Assembly: GCF_000314855.2 (NCBI RefSeq)
Contig: NZ_KB233226.1
Location: 1-64,000 of the forward strand
DNA: 64,000 bases
DNA from: Providencia burhodogranariea DSM 19968
GTDB taxonomy: Bacteria > Pseudomonadota > Gammaproteobacteria > Enterobacterales > Enterobacteriaceae
Direction of reading: 5' to 3'
This document shows positions 53,881 to 63,238 of the stretch, one piece after another (positions within the stretch are counted from its first letter, which is position 1; the number at the start of each line of letters is the position of its first letter). Under the pieces are notes generated by a model. The model saw only the letters and a program-made list of their open reading frames with translations, did no database searches and was not told the origin of the DNA. A program made the translations under genes and the position numbers.

Positions 53881-54590
53881 TTCCTACAGTTAGACGGCGA
53901 TGCCCCGCCGCGAGGATGTTCTTTGCGGCGTTTACGTCGCGGTCATGAGTGGTTCCACACTCACAACAAGACCATTCTCTTATTCCAAGACCTGCTCTAC
54001 CTTTCGGACTGCTGGCGGATATTGCCCCGCAACACGAACAAACTTGGGTGGAATAACTTTCGTTGACCACTGCAAACACCACTGACCGCGCTATTGCTTT
54101 ATATCCCAGTTGGGTTTTGAGCATTGACCAGCCTGCGTCTAAAACGCTTTTAGCCATTTTAGTTTTAGCTAAATTGCTGGCGCTCACGTTGCCTACGAAG
54201 ATTGCAGCATTGTGTTTAACCAATGCTGTGCTGTATTTATGTAAGGCATCTTTACGGCGATTTTTAATTTTTGCGTGTATGGCTCTCACTCGAATTTTTT
54301 TATTCGCCCGCTGTGCCTTACCTAAAGCTGGCTCTAAATCGCGGTAGAAGTTTCCTCACGCTAGCTTTTCGCCGTGGGATGGTGTGGTATCGTCTTTCAG
54401 TCCTAAATCAAGCTATACAGCAGTTTTTCCTTCCGTTGGCTGGCTTTCTACCTGTACACAGATATTAAAATACCCGCGCCCACGACTATCCTCAGAAAAA
54501 CTACCCGCACGGAATTTATAGCCACTCATTCCGTGACTCGAACTGTTATTCTTCAAGTTGCTGAGTGATTGGCGACATTCAGCCAAGAAA
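53861..54590 (-). pseudogene. tnpB: tnpB (IS200/IS605 family) remnant with two in-frame stops
   Basis: TnpB is the RNA-guided endonuclease of IS200/IS605 elements, ancestor of Cas12. One reading frame runs from about 54590 to 53861. It includes a partial N-terminal half (SGYKFRAGSFSEDSRGRGY), the RuvC-I motif LDLGLKDDTT with its Asp, RDLEPALGKAQRANKKIRVRAIHAKI, the zinc ribbon CSCCG...CCECG and RuvC-III HDRDVNAAKNIL. The frame is broken by TAG at 54413-54415, two codons before the RuvC-I Asp, and by TGA at 54356-54358. The 5' third is missing. No tnpA is present. A downstream fragment of 142 codons stays open but would lack RuvC-I. The right-end palindrome overlaps its 3' end. Confidence 0.88.
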
Positions 54591-54593
54591 TTA

Positions 54594-55016
54594 TTAGGAG
54601 AGATAATCCACAGATTGCGTTTTCTCACCATATTGATTTTCAGAGTCCATCCCTAGAAAAACACCGCAATCCAATACCATAATCATGGTTATCAGGAGAG
54701 GTAAAAAGCGCCCAATCCCCCACTGCCAGACAGGTGCTAATTCGCTGACATCAATAGAAAAGAGTGCAAATGCAAGGATCACCAATGCAAACCATCCACC
54801 CGGTTTTCCTCTGTCATGCAAGCGTTTAGTAAACACCGCAGCGAGTGGGTACAACAATAAAAAAAATAGCACAATCACGACAGCATCAGAAAATTCAAAT
54901 GCATTTTGAAATAGCACGATGACCGTCATTAATATAAAACATGATGCGACACCAGCCCAAAATGGTCGACGACCGATTCGACCTTTGAAGGAAAAAGCCC
55001 ATTGTTGTAATGTCAT
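54594..55016 (-). CDS. yiiR: YiiR family DUF805 inner-membrane protein
   Basis: Small membrane protein of unknown function, 140 residues from the ATG at 55016. It starts MTLQQWAFSFKGRIGRRPFW, the DUF805 signature, and has about four hydrophobic segments, with LHDRGKPGGWFALV in the middle loop. The longer frame to 55085 lacks homology and would overlap the divergent yiiQ start. The C-terminus (NQYGEKTQSVDYLS) is shorter than in E. coli YiiR; the tnpB relic abuts the stop codon, so the insertion may have replaced the original tail. Confidence 0.88.
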   Translation of the reverse strand: MTLQQWAFSFKGRIGRRPFWAGVASCFILMTVIVLFQNAFEFSDAVVIVLFFLLLYPLAAVFTKRLHDRGKPGGWFALVILAFALFSIDVSELAPVWQWGIGRFLPLLITMIMVLDCGVFLGMDSENQYGEKTQSVDYLS

Positions 55017-55069
55017 TACACCTGATCCTGATACAATATTAGAAACCATAACATGAGTGGCAAAAATAA

Positions 55070-55684
55070 ATGAAACAGCCTGCACTCCGTTTAATTCACG
55101 TCATCATAACCGTTTTTGTGCTTAGTTTGCCACAAATGGCATTCGCGCAAAAAATACCAACATTACCAGATACTAATTTTGAGGTTGCTTATTTGGCGCC
55201 TGATGCGCCCTCTTTTGACCTGACAATCCCGCAATTGCGTAACCAATTTAACCAAGCTAACCCTGAGTTACCATTACATGAGTATAAAGTGATTGCGAGC
55301 CAAGATATTTCTGCACCTTATATTCGTGCAGCCTCTCGCATCAATCCACACATTTATTCTTCCGCGGTACTTGAGCGCGGTAGTGAAAAAATTAAAAGCC
55401 TACAAATCACGCTCCTGCCAACAGACGGTGCCACAGATAACAATACCGATAGAGTTCTCATTGAACGCTATATTATTGCTTTTATTAAGCAATTTGACCC
55501 AACTAAATCATTGGATAACGCCCCAGAACTGACAGCTGAAATTAATAAATTTATGGCAGATAAAAATCCCACGCTGGTGGAGGAGGCACGTTTAGGAGCC
55601 TTGCGCTATATTTTAGTAAAAAGTGACAATAATGTGCTTACTTTTGCTGTTGAACCGATTAAGCTAGAAACAGAGACACATTAA
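55070..55684 (+). CDS. yiiQ: YiiQ family periplasmic protein (DUF1454)
   Basis: Exported protein of unknown function, 204 residues (E. coli 199). A signal peptide is clear at about 1-26 (VIITVFVLSLPQMAFAQ). The mature domain keeps family phrases such as APSFDLTIPQLRNQFNQ, RAASRINPHIYSSAVLERG, KIKSLQITLLP and the terminal LTFAVEPIKL. It diverges from yiiR with about 50 bases between starts and precedes tpiA as in E. coli. Confidence 0.92.
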   Translation: MKQPALRLIHVIITVFVLSLPQMAFAQKIPTLPDTNFEVAYLAPDAPSFDLTIPQLRNQFNQANPELPLHEYKVIASQDISAPYIRAASRINPHIYSSAVLERGSEKIKSLQITLLPTDGATDNNTDRVLIERYIIAFIKQFDPTKSLDNAPELTAEINKFMADKNPTLVEEARLGALRYILVKSDNNVLTFAVEPIKLETETH

Positions 55685-55778
55685 GCAGATCATGATCACA
55701 GCAATTATCATCTGCGTGATAAAAAGCAAAGCTATTGTTAAGTATTGTCTTTATACTTAAAGCCTATCCGAATAGGCC

Positions 55779-55903
55779 TTATATCCAGAGAATTCAACAA
55801 ACCGGTGTAGGTGAGCGTGTTTATTTGCCTTACAGCCACGGTAAACTGAGTGCTTCAAGTCGTTGAGCGCAATCAACACCGACTTGAGGTATGACGGATA
55901 TAA
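55779..55903 (+). repeat. diverged ERIC/IRU element
   Basis: The left end TATATCCAGAGAATTCAACA and right end ACTTGAGGTATGACGGATATA are recognisable; the centre has drifted. It lies in the 464-base spacer between yiiQ and tpiA. The remainder is promoter-like sequence without a gene. Confidence 0.65.
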
Positions 55904-56148
55904 TTATTGAATTCAGTTTGAATACAGGTAGCACAGAAAAACCGAAGCATGCACTAAACGTTAGAATTTTTTGGCTTACCTAGATTCAAAACAACGAATA
56001 AAAATAGCCTAATGGGATAGGTTCTTAGGCTCACACTAAGATTTTTAGGATGAGTAACAACAAGATTATTTTCTCGTTGCGCGAAATTTAAACCGCGGCG
56101 AGTCATTCATTGATTAATCATTCAAACTCTCTGGTTGGAGGAAACAAC

Positions 56149-56919
56149 ATGCGACATCCATTGGTAATGGGTAACTGGAAACTAAACGGCAGCACTCTTA
56201 TGGTCAATGACCTGGTTGCTGGTCTACGCAATGAACTTAGCAGTGTTGATGGCTGTGACGTTGCAATTGCACCACCAGCTATCTACCTGAGCCAAGCTAA
56301 GCATGCTCTTGCGGGTAGCCGTATCGCGTTAGGCGCACAAAACGTTGATGTGAACCTTTCTGGCGCATTCACTGGTGAAACATCTGCAGAAATGCTGAAA
56401 GATGTTGGTGCAAAATATATCATTATCGGGCATTCCGAGCGTCGTACCTACCACAACGAAAGTGATGAGTTTGTCGCTAAAAAATTCGCTGTATTGAAAG
56501 AACAAGGTTTAATTCCAGTTCTGTGTATCGGTGAAACTGAAGCTGAAAACGAAGCGGGCAAAACAGAAGAAGTTTGTGCACGTCAAATTGATGCAGTGCT
56601 GAACACATTAGGTGCTGAGGCATTCCAAGGTGCTGTCATTGCTTATGAGCCAATTTGGGCTATCGGTACGGGTAAATCAGCAACTCCAGCACAAGCACAG
56701 GCAATTCATAAATTTATTCGTGACCATGTTGCGAAGAAAGATGCGGCTGTCGCTGCACAAGTTATCATCCAGTACGGTGGTTCTGTGAATGCAAGCAATG
56801 CGGCTGAATTATTCACTCAACCAGACATCGATGGTGCTCTTGTTGGTGGCGCTTCACTAAAAGCTGATGCATTTGCGGTTATCGTAAAAGCGGCGGCAGA
56901 AGCTAAAAAAGCAAAATAA
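56149..56919 (+). CDS. tpiA: triosephosphate isomerase
   Basis: Interconverts dihydroxyacetone phosphate and glyceraldehyde-3-phosphate in glycolysis. From the ATG at 56149, preceded by GGAGG, the protein has 256 residues (E. coli 255) and begins [13 protein letters not shown] with catalytic Lys11. The catalytic His lies in [11 protein letters not shown] and the catalytic Glu in [11 protein letters not shown]; the phosphate loop is [10 protein letters not shown]. The frame is open 13 codons upstream without homology. A terminator follows. Confidence 0.97.
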   Translation: MRHPLVMGNWKLNGSTLMVNDLVAGLRNELSSVDGCDVAIAPPAIYLSQAKHALAGSRIALGAQNVDVNLSGAFTGETSAEMLKDVGAKYIIIGHSERRTYHNESDEFVAKKFAVLKEQGLIPVLCIGETEAENEAGKTEEVCARQIDAVLNTLGAEAFQGAVIAYEPIWAIGTGKSATPAQAQAIHKFIRDHVAKKDAAVAAQVIIQYGGSVNASNAAELFTQPDIDGALVGGASLKADAFAVIVKAAAEAKKAK

Positions 56920-56935
56920 TTTATTCTTGTTTCGT

Positions 56936-56964
56936 AAAACCGCTATTCATTGGCGGTTTTTTTG
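56936..56964 (+). terminator. tpiA terminator
   Basis: Perfect 8-bp stem AAAACCGC (56936-56943) / GCGGTTTT (56953-56960) with a 9-base loop and a T-run. Confidence 0.9.
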
Positions 56965-57094
56965 TTTTTATTAAAAATTTCCCGCCCCAATTCTCCAGTA
57001 ATAACTCATTATCTTTAAAATAATTCATGTTACAGCACAGCTTCACCAACCATACCGTCCAAAAAATAACAATGCTGCATATTGAAATTTAAGA

Positions 57095-57122
57095 TTTGAA
57101 GTTTGAAGTTTGAAGTTTGAAG
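57095..57122. repeat. 7-bp tandem repeat, four copies
   Basis: TTTGAAG is repeated four times without a break (57095-57122), in the tpiA-sbp spacer. It is a likely variable-number locus. Confidence 0.92.
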
Positions 57123-57144
57123 TTAAAATTAAGAATATAACAGT

Positions 57145-57267
57145 TATCCCCTAAATAATTCGAGTTGTATCTCGGCAGCAAACGAAGCTATCCCTAGAAG
57201 CATACACAAGTATGTGACTAGAATGGCTAAGAGCAGCCAACACCGATACAACTCGAAGTATGACAAG
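57145..57267 (+). repeat. ERIC/IRU element, well preserved
   Basis: Left end TATCCCCTAAATAATTCGAG, central AGAAGCATACACAAGTATGTG and right end ACTCGAAGTATGACAAGGA. It directly abuts the sbp stop codon. Confidence 0.92.
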
Positions 57268-57272
57268 GACCA

Positions 57273-58274
57273 TCAATCACGGCGATTTATCTCATCAAAC
57301 ACACCACCATTCGAGAAATGAGTTGCTTGTGCTTTTGTCCAACCACCGAAATCTTCATCTACCGTTAGCAATTTTAATTGTGGAAAGCGATCTTGATATT
57401 TTTTAGCGACTTCCGCATTGCGTGGTCGATAGTAATTTTCAGCCGCGATCTCTTGCCCTTCAGGCGAATACAGATATTCCAGATAGGCTTGTGCGACTTC
57501 TCGACGGTCACGTTTATCAACTGTTTTATCTACCACGGCTACCGTTGGCTCTGCTAAGATTGATACACTCGGCGTCACAATTTCAAACTGACCGCTCTCG
57601 CCTAATTCATTGATAGCTAATAACCCTTCGTTTTCCCAAGCAATCAACACATCGCCGATACCGCGCTCAACAAAGCTATTGGTGGCACCACGAGCACCAG
57701 AATCTAATACCTCAACATTTTGATACAGCTTCTTCACAAACTCTTTTGCTTTTTCTGGGTCTTGCTGGTTTTTATCCAATGCATAGCCCCATGCTGCAAG
57801 GTAGTTCCAACGAGCGCCACCAGAAGTTTTCGGATTTGGTGTCACGATAGAAACATCTTGTCGGATAAGATCATCCCAGTCTTGAATATTTTTAGGGTTC
57901 CCTTTACGCACAAGAAAGACGATTGTTGACGTGTAAGGTGCCGAGTTATCTGGCAGGCGTTTTATCCAATTTTTATCTATTCGACCACTTTCCGCGATTG
58001 CATCCACATCATAGGCTAAGGCTAGCGTCACAACATCAGCCTCCAGCCCATTAATGACGGATGTTGCTTGTTTACCAGAGCCACCATGAGATTGACGGAC
58101 AGTGACTGTATCACCGGTTTTATCTTTCCAGTGTTGACTAAATGCTTCATTATATTGTTGATAGAATTCTCGAGTTGGGTCATAAGAAACGTTCAGTAAT
58201 TGAATATTTTTCGCCCATGCTCCGGTTGTCAGCACTAATAAAAATGCTGTTGTTGCCTGCCATTTCTTCACCAT
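57273..58274 (-). CDS. sbp: periplasmic sulfate-binding protein Sbp
   Basis: Solute-binding component for sulfate/thiosulfate ABC uptake with CysTWA. The 333-residue protein (E. coli 329) has a signal peptide ending TTGAWA|K near residue 21, then [64 protein letters not shown] and the C-terminal [15 protein letters not shown]. Expression in E. coli depends on CysB. The position upstream of pfkA is conserved, but an LRR gene has been inserted between them here. Confidence 0.96.
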   Translation of the reverse strand: MVKKWQATTAFLLVLTTGAWAKNIQLLNVSYDPTREFYQQYNEAFSQHWKDKTGDTVTVRQSHGGSGKQATSVINGLEADVVTLALAYDVDAIAESGRIDKNWIKRLPDNSAPYTSTIVFLVRKGNPKNIQDWDDLIRQDVSIVTPNPKTSGGARWNYLAAWGYALDKNQQDPEKAKEFVKKLYQNVEVLDSGARGATNSFVERGIGDVLIAWENEGLLAINELGESGQFEIVTPSVSILAEPTVAVVDKTVDKRDRREVAQAYLEYLYSPEGQEIAAENYYRPRNAEVAKKYQDRFPQLKLLTVDEDFGGWTKAQATHFSNGGVFDEINRRD

Positions 58275-58697
58275 TCTGCCATTCCTCTTTGTTTTAATGT
58301 TAAGGCAGGCTGACAGATCTCCTAGATAACCGGAAATAATTAAAAATGACCACTTATATTATACTGGAATATGTCTATTCATTTTAAAATAAATAACGTG
58401 AATGATTAATTTCATAAAATATAAATAGATTATGAATGTAAGAAAAAAATAAAAAACAAACTCCATATTATTTTTTATTATCTGAACATGATTTCTTTTG
58501 AATACTAAAAGTCTTTATAGACCCGAAAATAAAGTTTTAATACTGTTGTAGCACTTTTAATACCAAATCATAAATAAAAGCAATTTAATTCACCTAAAAC
58601 ATAACTCAATTTATCAGTTTGATTAGTAGACACAGCTAAGTTACAGCTTGAGATATGACAGAAAATTTTTATTCATTTATCACTAAGGAAATCGTAT
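58275..58697. other. A/T-rich divergent region between sbp and the LRR gene
   Basis: 423 bases, very A/T-rich, without an open frame. It should hold promoters for both divergent genes. CTAAGGAAATCG just before 58698 gives a reasonable ribosome-binding site for the LRR gene. Confidence 0.5.
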
Positions 58698-60014
58698 ATG
58701 CATCGTATTACTCCATCTAACACATCACGACTCACATTCACTTCTTCTAACAATGAACGTACTTTTAGTAATACAAATTTGACACCTTCCCCCCTCAAAA
58801 AAAATGTTACTAATGTTAGTAACAAAAGTAACAGCAATAAAATAACTCAAGCTAAAAAACTAACTAATAAACAACAACCAGTCTTGACCTCAGACCAACT
58901 TCATAAAACATGGCAACAATGGCAAAAAGAAGCACCCTACACAGAAAAACAATCAAGAGAAAAAGTAGTAAAAAAGCTCATCGAAAATTTAAAAACCCAA
59001 AATTCCTCTCTTAATTTGGCACGATGCCAAATAAGTTCTTTACCTATCCTATCTCCGCACGTCACGGAATTAGATATATCATCTAATAAATTAGAGATAT
59101 TACCAGAAAGTATTAGTACATTGGAGAAATTAACTTGCCAAAATAACAAATTGAAAGTACTACCACCATTATTTCAAAACATAATACATTTAGATTGTTC
59201 TAATAATTTATTGGAAGAATTACCACTATTTTCTAATACAATGAAAAAATTAGATTGCTCGAGTAATAAATTGAAAGAGATTTCATTATCTTCGAGTAAT
59301 TTAACCACCCTCAATTGTTCTAATAATCAGTTAGAAAAATTATCAATATCTAAAAACACACTGAAAACATTAGTTTGTTCTAATAATCAGTTAGAACGAT
59401 TAGCAACACTTCCTAACACACTGATAAATTTATACTGTTCAAATAATAAGATTAAAGAATTACCAAACATTCCTAACAGCGTACAAACCTTGAACTGCGC
59501 TAATAACCAATTAAGCAAATTATTGGCTCTTCCGGCGAACCTTGATTCATTAGACTGTAAAAATAACAGACTAGAGGCTATATCAGAGTTTCCATCTAAT
59601 CTAAAAAAAATTGATATTGAGAATAATCAATTAAAAGAACTACCTCAATTTCCCAATGAATTAACTTACCTAAATTGCAAAAATAACAAACTAACCGACT
59701 TACCAGAGATATCTTCTAAGCTCATTGCACTTTATATTGATAAAAATAAGCTAACTAACTTAAAGGATATTCCAGCCAGTCTCGAAATTTTAGAGTGCCA
59801 TGACAACCTTATCAGCGAAATATCAGAAACGATAGTTAACATATTTAAGCATGAGTACGGCAGACTATTTATTGGAATTAATCCGCTATCTGAACAAGCA
59901 ATCGAACATCTCAAAAAAATAGTTCTGTTGAGCGCTAACCAACATATCTCTGCTGAACAATTAAAATCACCAAAAACGCCTTATAACCCTTATAGCCTGA
60001 CTCAAGCAGGATAA
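58698..60014 (+). CDS. YopM/IpaH-type LPX leucine-rich-repeat protein lacking the NEL domain
   Basis: A 438-residue candidate type III secretion effector. Residues 1-60 are Ser/Thr/Asn-rich with no classical signal peptide. Residues 66-100 (SDQLHKTWQQWQKEAP, then REKVVKKLIENL) match the helical cap before the repeats in IpaH, SspH and YopM proteins (compare AVWSKWERDAP in the Salmonella proteins). About twelve regular 20-residue repeats follow (104-395), of the form LxCxNNxLxxLPxxPxxLxx, with an unusual cysteine at the third position of many. After the capping NPLSEQAIEHLKK the protein ends, so the C-terminal E3 ubiquitin ligase (NEL) domain with its catalytic Cys is absent, as in YopM. No secretion genes or chaperone are nearby. 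Function is inferred by resemblance. Confidence 0.8.
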   Translation: MHRITPSNTSRLTFTSSNNERTFSNTNLTPSPLKKNVTNVSNKSNSNKITQAKKLTNKQQPVLTSDQLHKTWQQWQKEAPYTEKQSREKVVKKLIENLKTQNSSLNLARCQISSLPILSPHVTELDISSNKLEILPESISTLEKLTCQNNKLKVLPPLFQNIIHLDCSNNLLEELPLFSNTMKKLDCSSNKLKEISLSSSNLTTLNCSNNQLEKLSISKNTLKTLVCSNNQLERLATLPNTLINLYCSNNKIKELPNIPNSVQTLNCANNQLSKLLALPANLDSLDCKNNRLEAISEFPSNLKKIDIENNQLKELPQFPNELTYLNCKNNKLTDLPEISSKLIALYIDKNKLTNLKDIPASLEILECHDNLISEISETIVNIFKHEYGRLFIGINPLSEQAIEHLKKIVLLSANQHISAEQLKSPKTPYNPYSLTQAG

Positions 60015-60040
60015 TTGGTGTTTAAAAACAAATGAATAGT

Positions 60041-60094
60041 GCGAGTTATTACATAAAGTATGATGAAATTGATACTTTATTATAAATAACTCGC
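60041..60094. terminator. long hairpin between the LRR gene and pfkA
   Basis: Arms GCGAGTTATT (60041-60050) / AATAACTCGC (60085-60094) with inner arms ATAAAGTAT (60053-60061) / ATACTTTAT (60072-60080). It lies between converging genes and probably terminates both; there is no long T-run. AATAACTCGCATTACAGCTAGG at its edge resembles an ERIC left end. Confidence 0.6.
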
Positions 60095-60138
60095 ATTACA
60101 GCTAGGTGCCTAATAAAGCGATACTCATAGTCGATAAA

Positions 60139-61116
60139 TTAGTACAATTTTTTCGCAGTATCGTACCAATCTTTCTTAAATACGCGTTTCATATTCATGA
60201 CTGCATCAATAATATCATGATGGATCAATTTTTCGTTTTGAATACCAACACAACGACCACCATAACCTTCCAGTAGCAATTGAATTGAATAAGCCCCCAT
60301 ACGCGACGCTAAAATACGGTCATAGGCTACAGGAGAACCGCCACGCTGAATATGACCAAGCACTGTCGCACGAGTTTCGTGATGTGTTTCTTTTTCGATA
60401 TATTTTGCTAATTCATCAACATCACAAACATGTTCAGTAATAGCCACAATTGCATGGCGTTTACCTTTTTCAATGCCTTGTTTAATCTCCGAAAGTAGTT
60501 CTTCACGGTCAAATGGCATTTCATTTTCAGGTAAAACTAAGAATTCACAACCACCCGCAATCGCCGCAGATAGCGTTAAATCGCCGCAGTAACGCCCCAT
60601 CACTTCAACAATAGAAATACGTTTATGAGAGGTCGATGTATCACGTAGGCGGTCAATGGCTTCGACCACTGTTTCAAGCGCAGTAAAATAGCCAATGGTA
60701 TAATCCGTTCCAGCAACATCATTATCAATTGTGCCTGGTAGGCCGATACATGGGAAACCTGCTTCTGTTAGCGCTTTTGCTCCGAGATACGAACCATCTC
60801 CGCCAATAACCACCAGCGCGTCAATATGATTTTTTTTCAGATTATCAATGGCAATAGCACGAACTTTTTCATCACGGAATTGAGGGAAACGGGCAGAACC
60901 TAAGAAAGTACCACCGCGGTTAATCATGTCAGAGACACTATAACGGTCCAGCTGTTTCATACGATTTTCGTACAAACCGAGGTATCCATCATAAATACCC
61001 ATCACTTCTAAACCTTCACCTAATGCAGCACGTACAACACCACGAATAGCAGCATTCATACCTGGTGCATCACCACCACTCGTTAAAACCCCAATTCTTT
61101 TAATCTGTTTGACCAT
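60139..61116 (-). CDS. pfkA: 6-phosphofructokinase I
   Basis: ATP-dependent phosphorylation of fructose-6-phosphate, the committing step of glycolysis. The 325-residue protein (E. coli 320) has the ATP site [27 protein letters not shown], the catalytic [16 protein letters not shown] with its Asp, [10 protein letters not shown], and [14 protein letters not shown]. Allosteric regulation by ADP/GDP and PEP is known for the family. Conserved position next to sbp, disturbed by the LRR gene. Confidence 0.97.
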   Translation of the reverse strand: MVKQIKRIGVLTSGGDAPGMNAAIRGVVRAALGEGLEVMGIYDGYLGLYENRMKQLDRYSVSDMINRGGTFLGSARFPQFRDEKVRAIAIDNLKKNHIDALVVIGGDGSYLGAKALTEAGFPCIGLPGTIDNDVAGTDYTIGYFTALETVVEAIDRLRDTSTSHKRISIVEVMGRYCGDLTLSAAIAGGCEFLVLPENEMPFDREELLSEIKQGIEKGKRHAIVAITEHVCDVDELAKYIEKETHHETRATVLGHIQRGGSPVAYDRILASRMGAYSIQLLLEGYGGRCVGIQNEKLIHHDIIDAVMNMKRVFKKDWYDTAKKLY

Positions 61117-61576
61117 GATGACCTCTGACTAATGAATATAAATTGCAAATCTCCGAAAAACACAGCCTTACCGCACTTTCCCAAACCAAATTCTATTATA
61201 AATCGTCAGTGCTGAATTGTTTCACCTAACAGAATAATACGGTAAAGCTACATGCATCCACCTGTTCTCAATCAAAATTTAATGCTTTATTGTGACCTAG
61301 CTAACATAATTCTAGCGCATAAAATCGTTCTGCGCGGAAAAGCTGGCCTACTATATCTGGAGTTGTCTTGCTTCGAAACAAAAACTAAGTATGAATAATA
61401 GCACTTAATTAATACAGTTACGTCATGCAAGGAGTGAAAGTAGGAAGTGAGTTACTGGTTGTCAGTGAGTATTACTGAGTTAAATATAGCTGCGGAGTTT
61501 CTTCGAGCACCCTGTTAATCGAATTACATCGCTATCGACCATAGCTTCACTTATTGCTTAGAAATTAATGCGACTA
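61117..61576. other. intergenic region upstream of pfkA
   Basis: About 460 bases with promoter function for pfkA on the minus strand. A weak ERIC-like trace is possible near 61490-61570 (TTCGAGCACC...GCTTAGAAATTAATGCGAC), but the central palindrome is absent. No gene seen. Confidence 0.45.
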
Positions 61577-61627
61577 CCTCGCCATAAACGGCGAGGGTTT
61601 CCTAATTATTTTTGCCCGAGCAAAAAA
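61577..61627 (-). terminator. tandem hairpins after the CDP-diglyceride synthase gene
   Basis: One hairpin has stem TTTTTGC / GCAAAAA around CCGA (61609-61626), and a second has CCTCGCC / GGCGAGG (61577-61583 with 61590-61596). Both lie downstream of the gene ending at 61656 on the minus strand. Confidence 0.6.
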
Positions 61628-61655
61628 TAAAAGCACAAATATAGCAACTCACGTA

Positions 61656-62600
61656 TTAAGTATAAAAATATCGAGTAAGATGAAAAAAGATTGGCGCAGC
61701 AAAACATAACGAATCGATACGGTCTAACATGCCACCATGCCCTTCAATAATGGCACCAAAATCTTTAATTCCGCTATCGCGTTTAATTGCCGACATGCAT
61801 AGTCCACCAACAAATCCCATTAAAGTGATCGCCAAAGACATTAATCCTGCGACCCACCAGCTAAAAGGAGTAACCCAATATAAACAGATACCAATCAATA
61901 CCGAGGAGAGTATTCCCCCAATAAAACCTTCAATGGTTTTGTTCGGACTAAGTTTTGGCACAATAGGATGCTTACCAAACAATTTACCAAATACATACTG
62001 TAAGACATCGGAGATTTGTGTCACCACGATCAGAAATAGCAATAACTTCACATTCTCGCCTTCATAACCTTGGATATCTAACATCAGTAAGGCAGGAACA
62101 TGACTTAAACAGAAGACAGTAACTAACATTCCCCACTGAATTTTCGCCGTACGCTCAAGAAAATGGTAAGTATCGCCAGCTAATGCAATTCGTGTTGGTA
62201 AGAAAAGAAACACAAATACCGGTACAAAAATTGAAAATAAACCATACCACTGAATACCGACTAAGACATATTGCAGTGGTAAGAAAATAAAGAAGCACCA
62301 AAATAAAGCTTCATGATCACTACGTCGGGTTGGCGCTAAGGTTATAAACTCCCTCAGAGCAAAAAATGAGATCAGCGCAAATAAGATCACCACGCCAATA
62401 TTGCCGATAACCACCGCTAATACGCAGATAATACACATCAACCACCAAGCTCGTATTCTGGCATTTAAGTTATCAATGGTTGGATTACTGTTTGCACCTG
62501 AATATCGATAGGCGAGGATCCCACCAATCACACTCGCTACAACAAGTATGCCAAATACAACTGATAGCAATAACGCTATTTCGCTATCCCACATACTCAT
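61656..62600 (-). CDS. ynbB: phosphatidate cytidylyltransferase, YnbB-like
   Basis: Predicted CDP-diacylglycerol synthase using CTP and phosphatidic acid in the inner membrane. The 314-residue protein has about eight transmembrane helices and the CdsA signature near the C-terminus, SAIKRDSGIKDFGAIIEGHGGMLDRIDSLCFAAP, which carries the metal-binding Asp residues. It resembles E. coli YnbB, the second CdsA homologue, rather than the main CdsA. Its start ATG overlaps the acyltransferase stop by 4 bases (ATGA), indicating translational coupling: the acyltransferase product, phosphatidic acid, would be its substrate. Confidence 0.86.
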   Translation of the reverse strand: MSMWDSEIALLLSVVFGILVVASVIGGILAYRYSGANSNPTIDNLNARIRAWWLMCIICVLAVVIGNIGVVILFALISFFALREFITLAPTRRSDHEALFWCFFIFLPLQYVLVGIQWYGLFSIFVPVFVFLFLPTRIALAGDTYHFLERTAKIQWGMLVTVFCLSHVPALLMLDIQGYEGENVKLLLFLIVVTQISDVLQYVFGKLFGKHPIVPKLSPNKTIEGFIGGILSSVLIGICLYWVTPFSWWVAGLMSLAITLMGFVGGLCMSAIKRDSGIKDFGAIIEGHGGMLDRIDSLCFAAPIFFHLTRYFYT

Positions 62601-63238
62601 GGCATCAGCTCCTCTAATGCAAGTTTTGCACGCTGTAAAAATTCTGTTTTAAGCTCATCTTCACCTAACGGGGTTAATGGTTTCCCGACAATTGCCGAGC
62701 AAATAATTGGCACCACTAACTTAGAGCCTTTTGGTAATACACGATTTAAATTCTCAAGATAAACAGGAACCACTTCTACGTTAGGATATTTTTTAACTAA
62801 ATGGTAGATACCACTTTTGAAATTATTTAGTGATTCACCATCACCACGAGTGCCTTCAGGAAATAAAATTAATGATTCCTCTTTTTCTAATATGGCTTCC
62901 AGTGGTTCTAATACATTTTCTTTTACGGAGCCTTCGCCCTTCCGCTCAATTAACACTGCACGAAAAACTTTATTGACTAAATAACGACGAAATGGTGTTT
63001 TATCCCAATAATCTTTAGCCGCGACTGGGTGAACGGAATGACGCATTAGCGGTGGTAGCCCAGCCCAAATAACAAGTCCATCAAGATGGCTAGAATGATT
63101 AGCATAGTAAATACGTGAAGCCATTGTAGGCTGACAACCAACCCAACGCGTGCGTACTCCTGTCAACAAACGACAAGTGAACGACAACAACATTCCCATC
63201 GTTTTTGCCAGCAGAGAAACCCTCTGTGCTTTTTCCAT
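62597..63238 (-). CDS. 1-acyl-glycerol-3-phosphate acyltransferase family protein
   Basis: PlsC-like acyltransferase of 213 residues, predicted to make phosphatidic acid from lysophosphatidic acid at the membrane. It has motif I NHSSHLD at about residues 47-53 (HX4D catalytic pair) and motif III LFPEGTRGDGESLNNFKSG at about 125-143. An N-terminal amphipathic/hydrophobic segment is present (LLAKTMGMLLSFTCRLLTG). It is the first gene of a two-gene phospholipid unit with the CDP-diglyceride synthase. It is not the E. coli plsC locus, so it is probably a second, accessory acyltransferase. Confidence 0.85.
   Translation of the reverse strand: MEKAQRVSLLAKTMGMLLSFTCRLLTGVRTRWVGCQPTMASRIYYANHSSHLDGLVIWAGLPPLMRHSVHPVAAKDYWDKTPFRRYLVNKVFRAVLIERKGEGSVKENVLEPLEAILEKEESLILFPEGTRGDGESLNNFKSGIYHLVKKYPNVEVVPVYLENLNRVLPKGSKLVVPIICSAIVGKPLTPLGEDELKTEFLQRAKLALEELMP

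Noticed and set aside
57095-57122. CRISPR-like repeat
   Set aside because: The units are 7 bp and directly adjacent, with no spacers and no cas genes.
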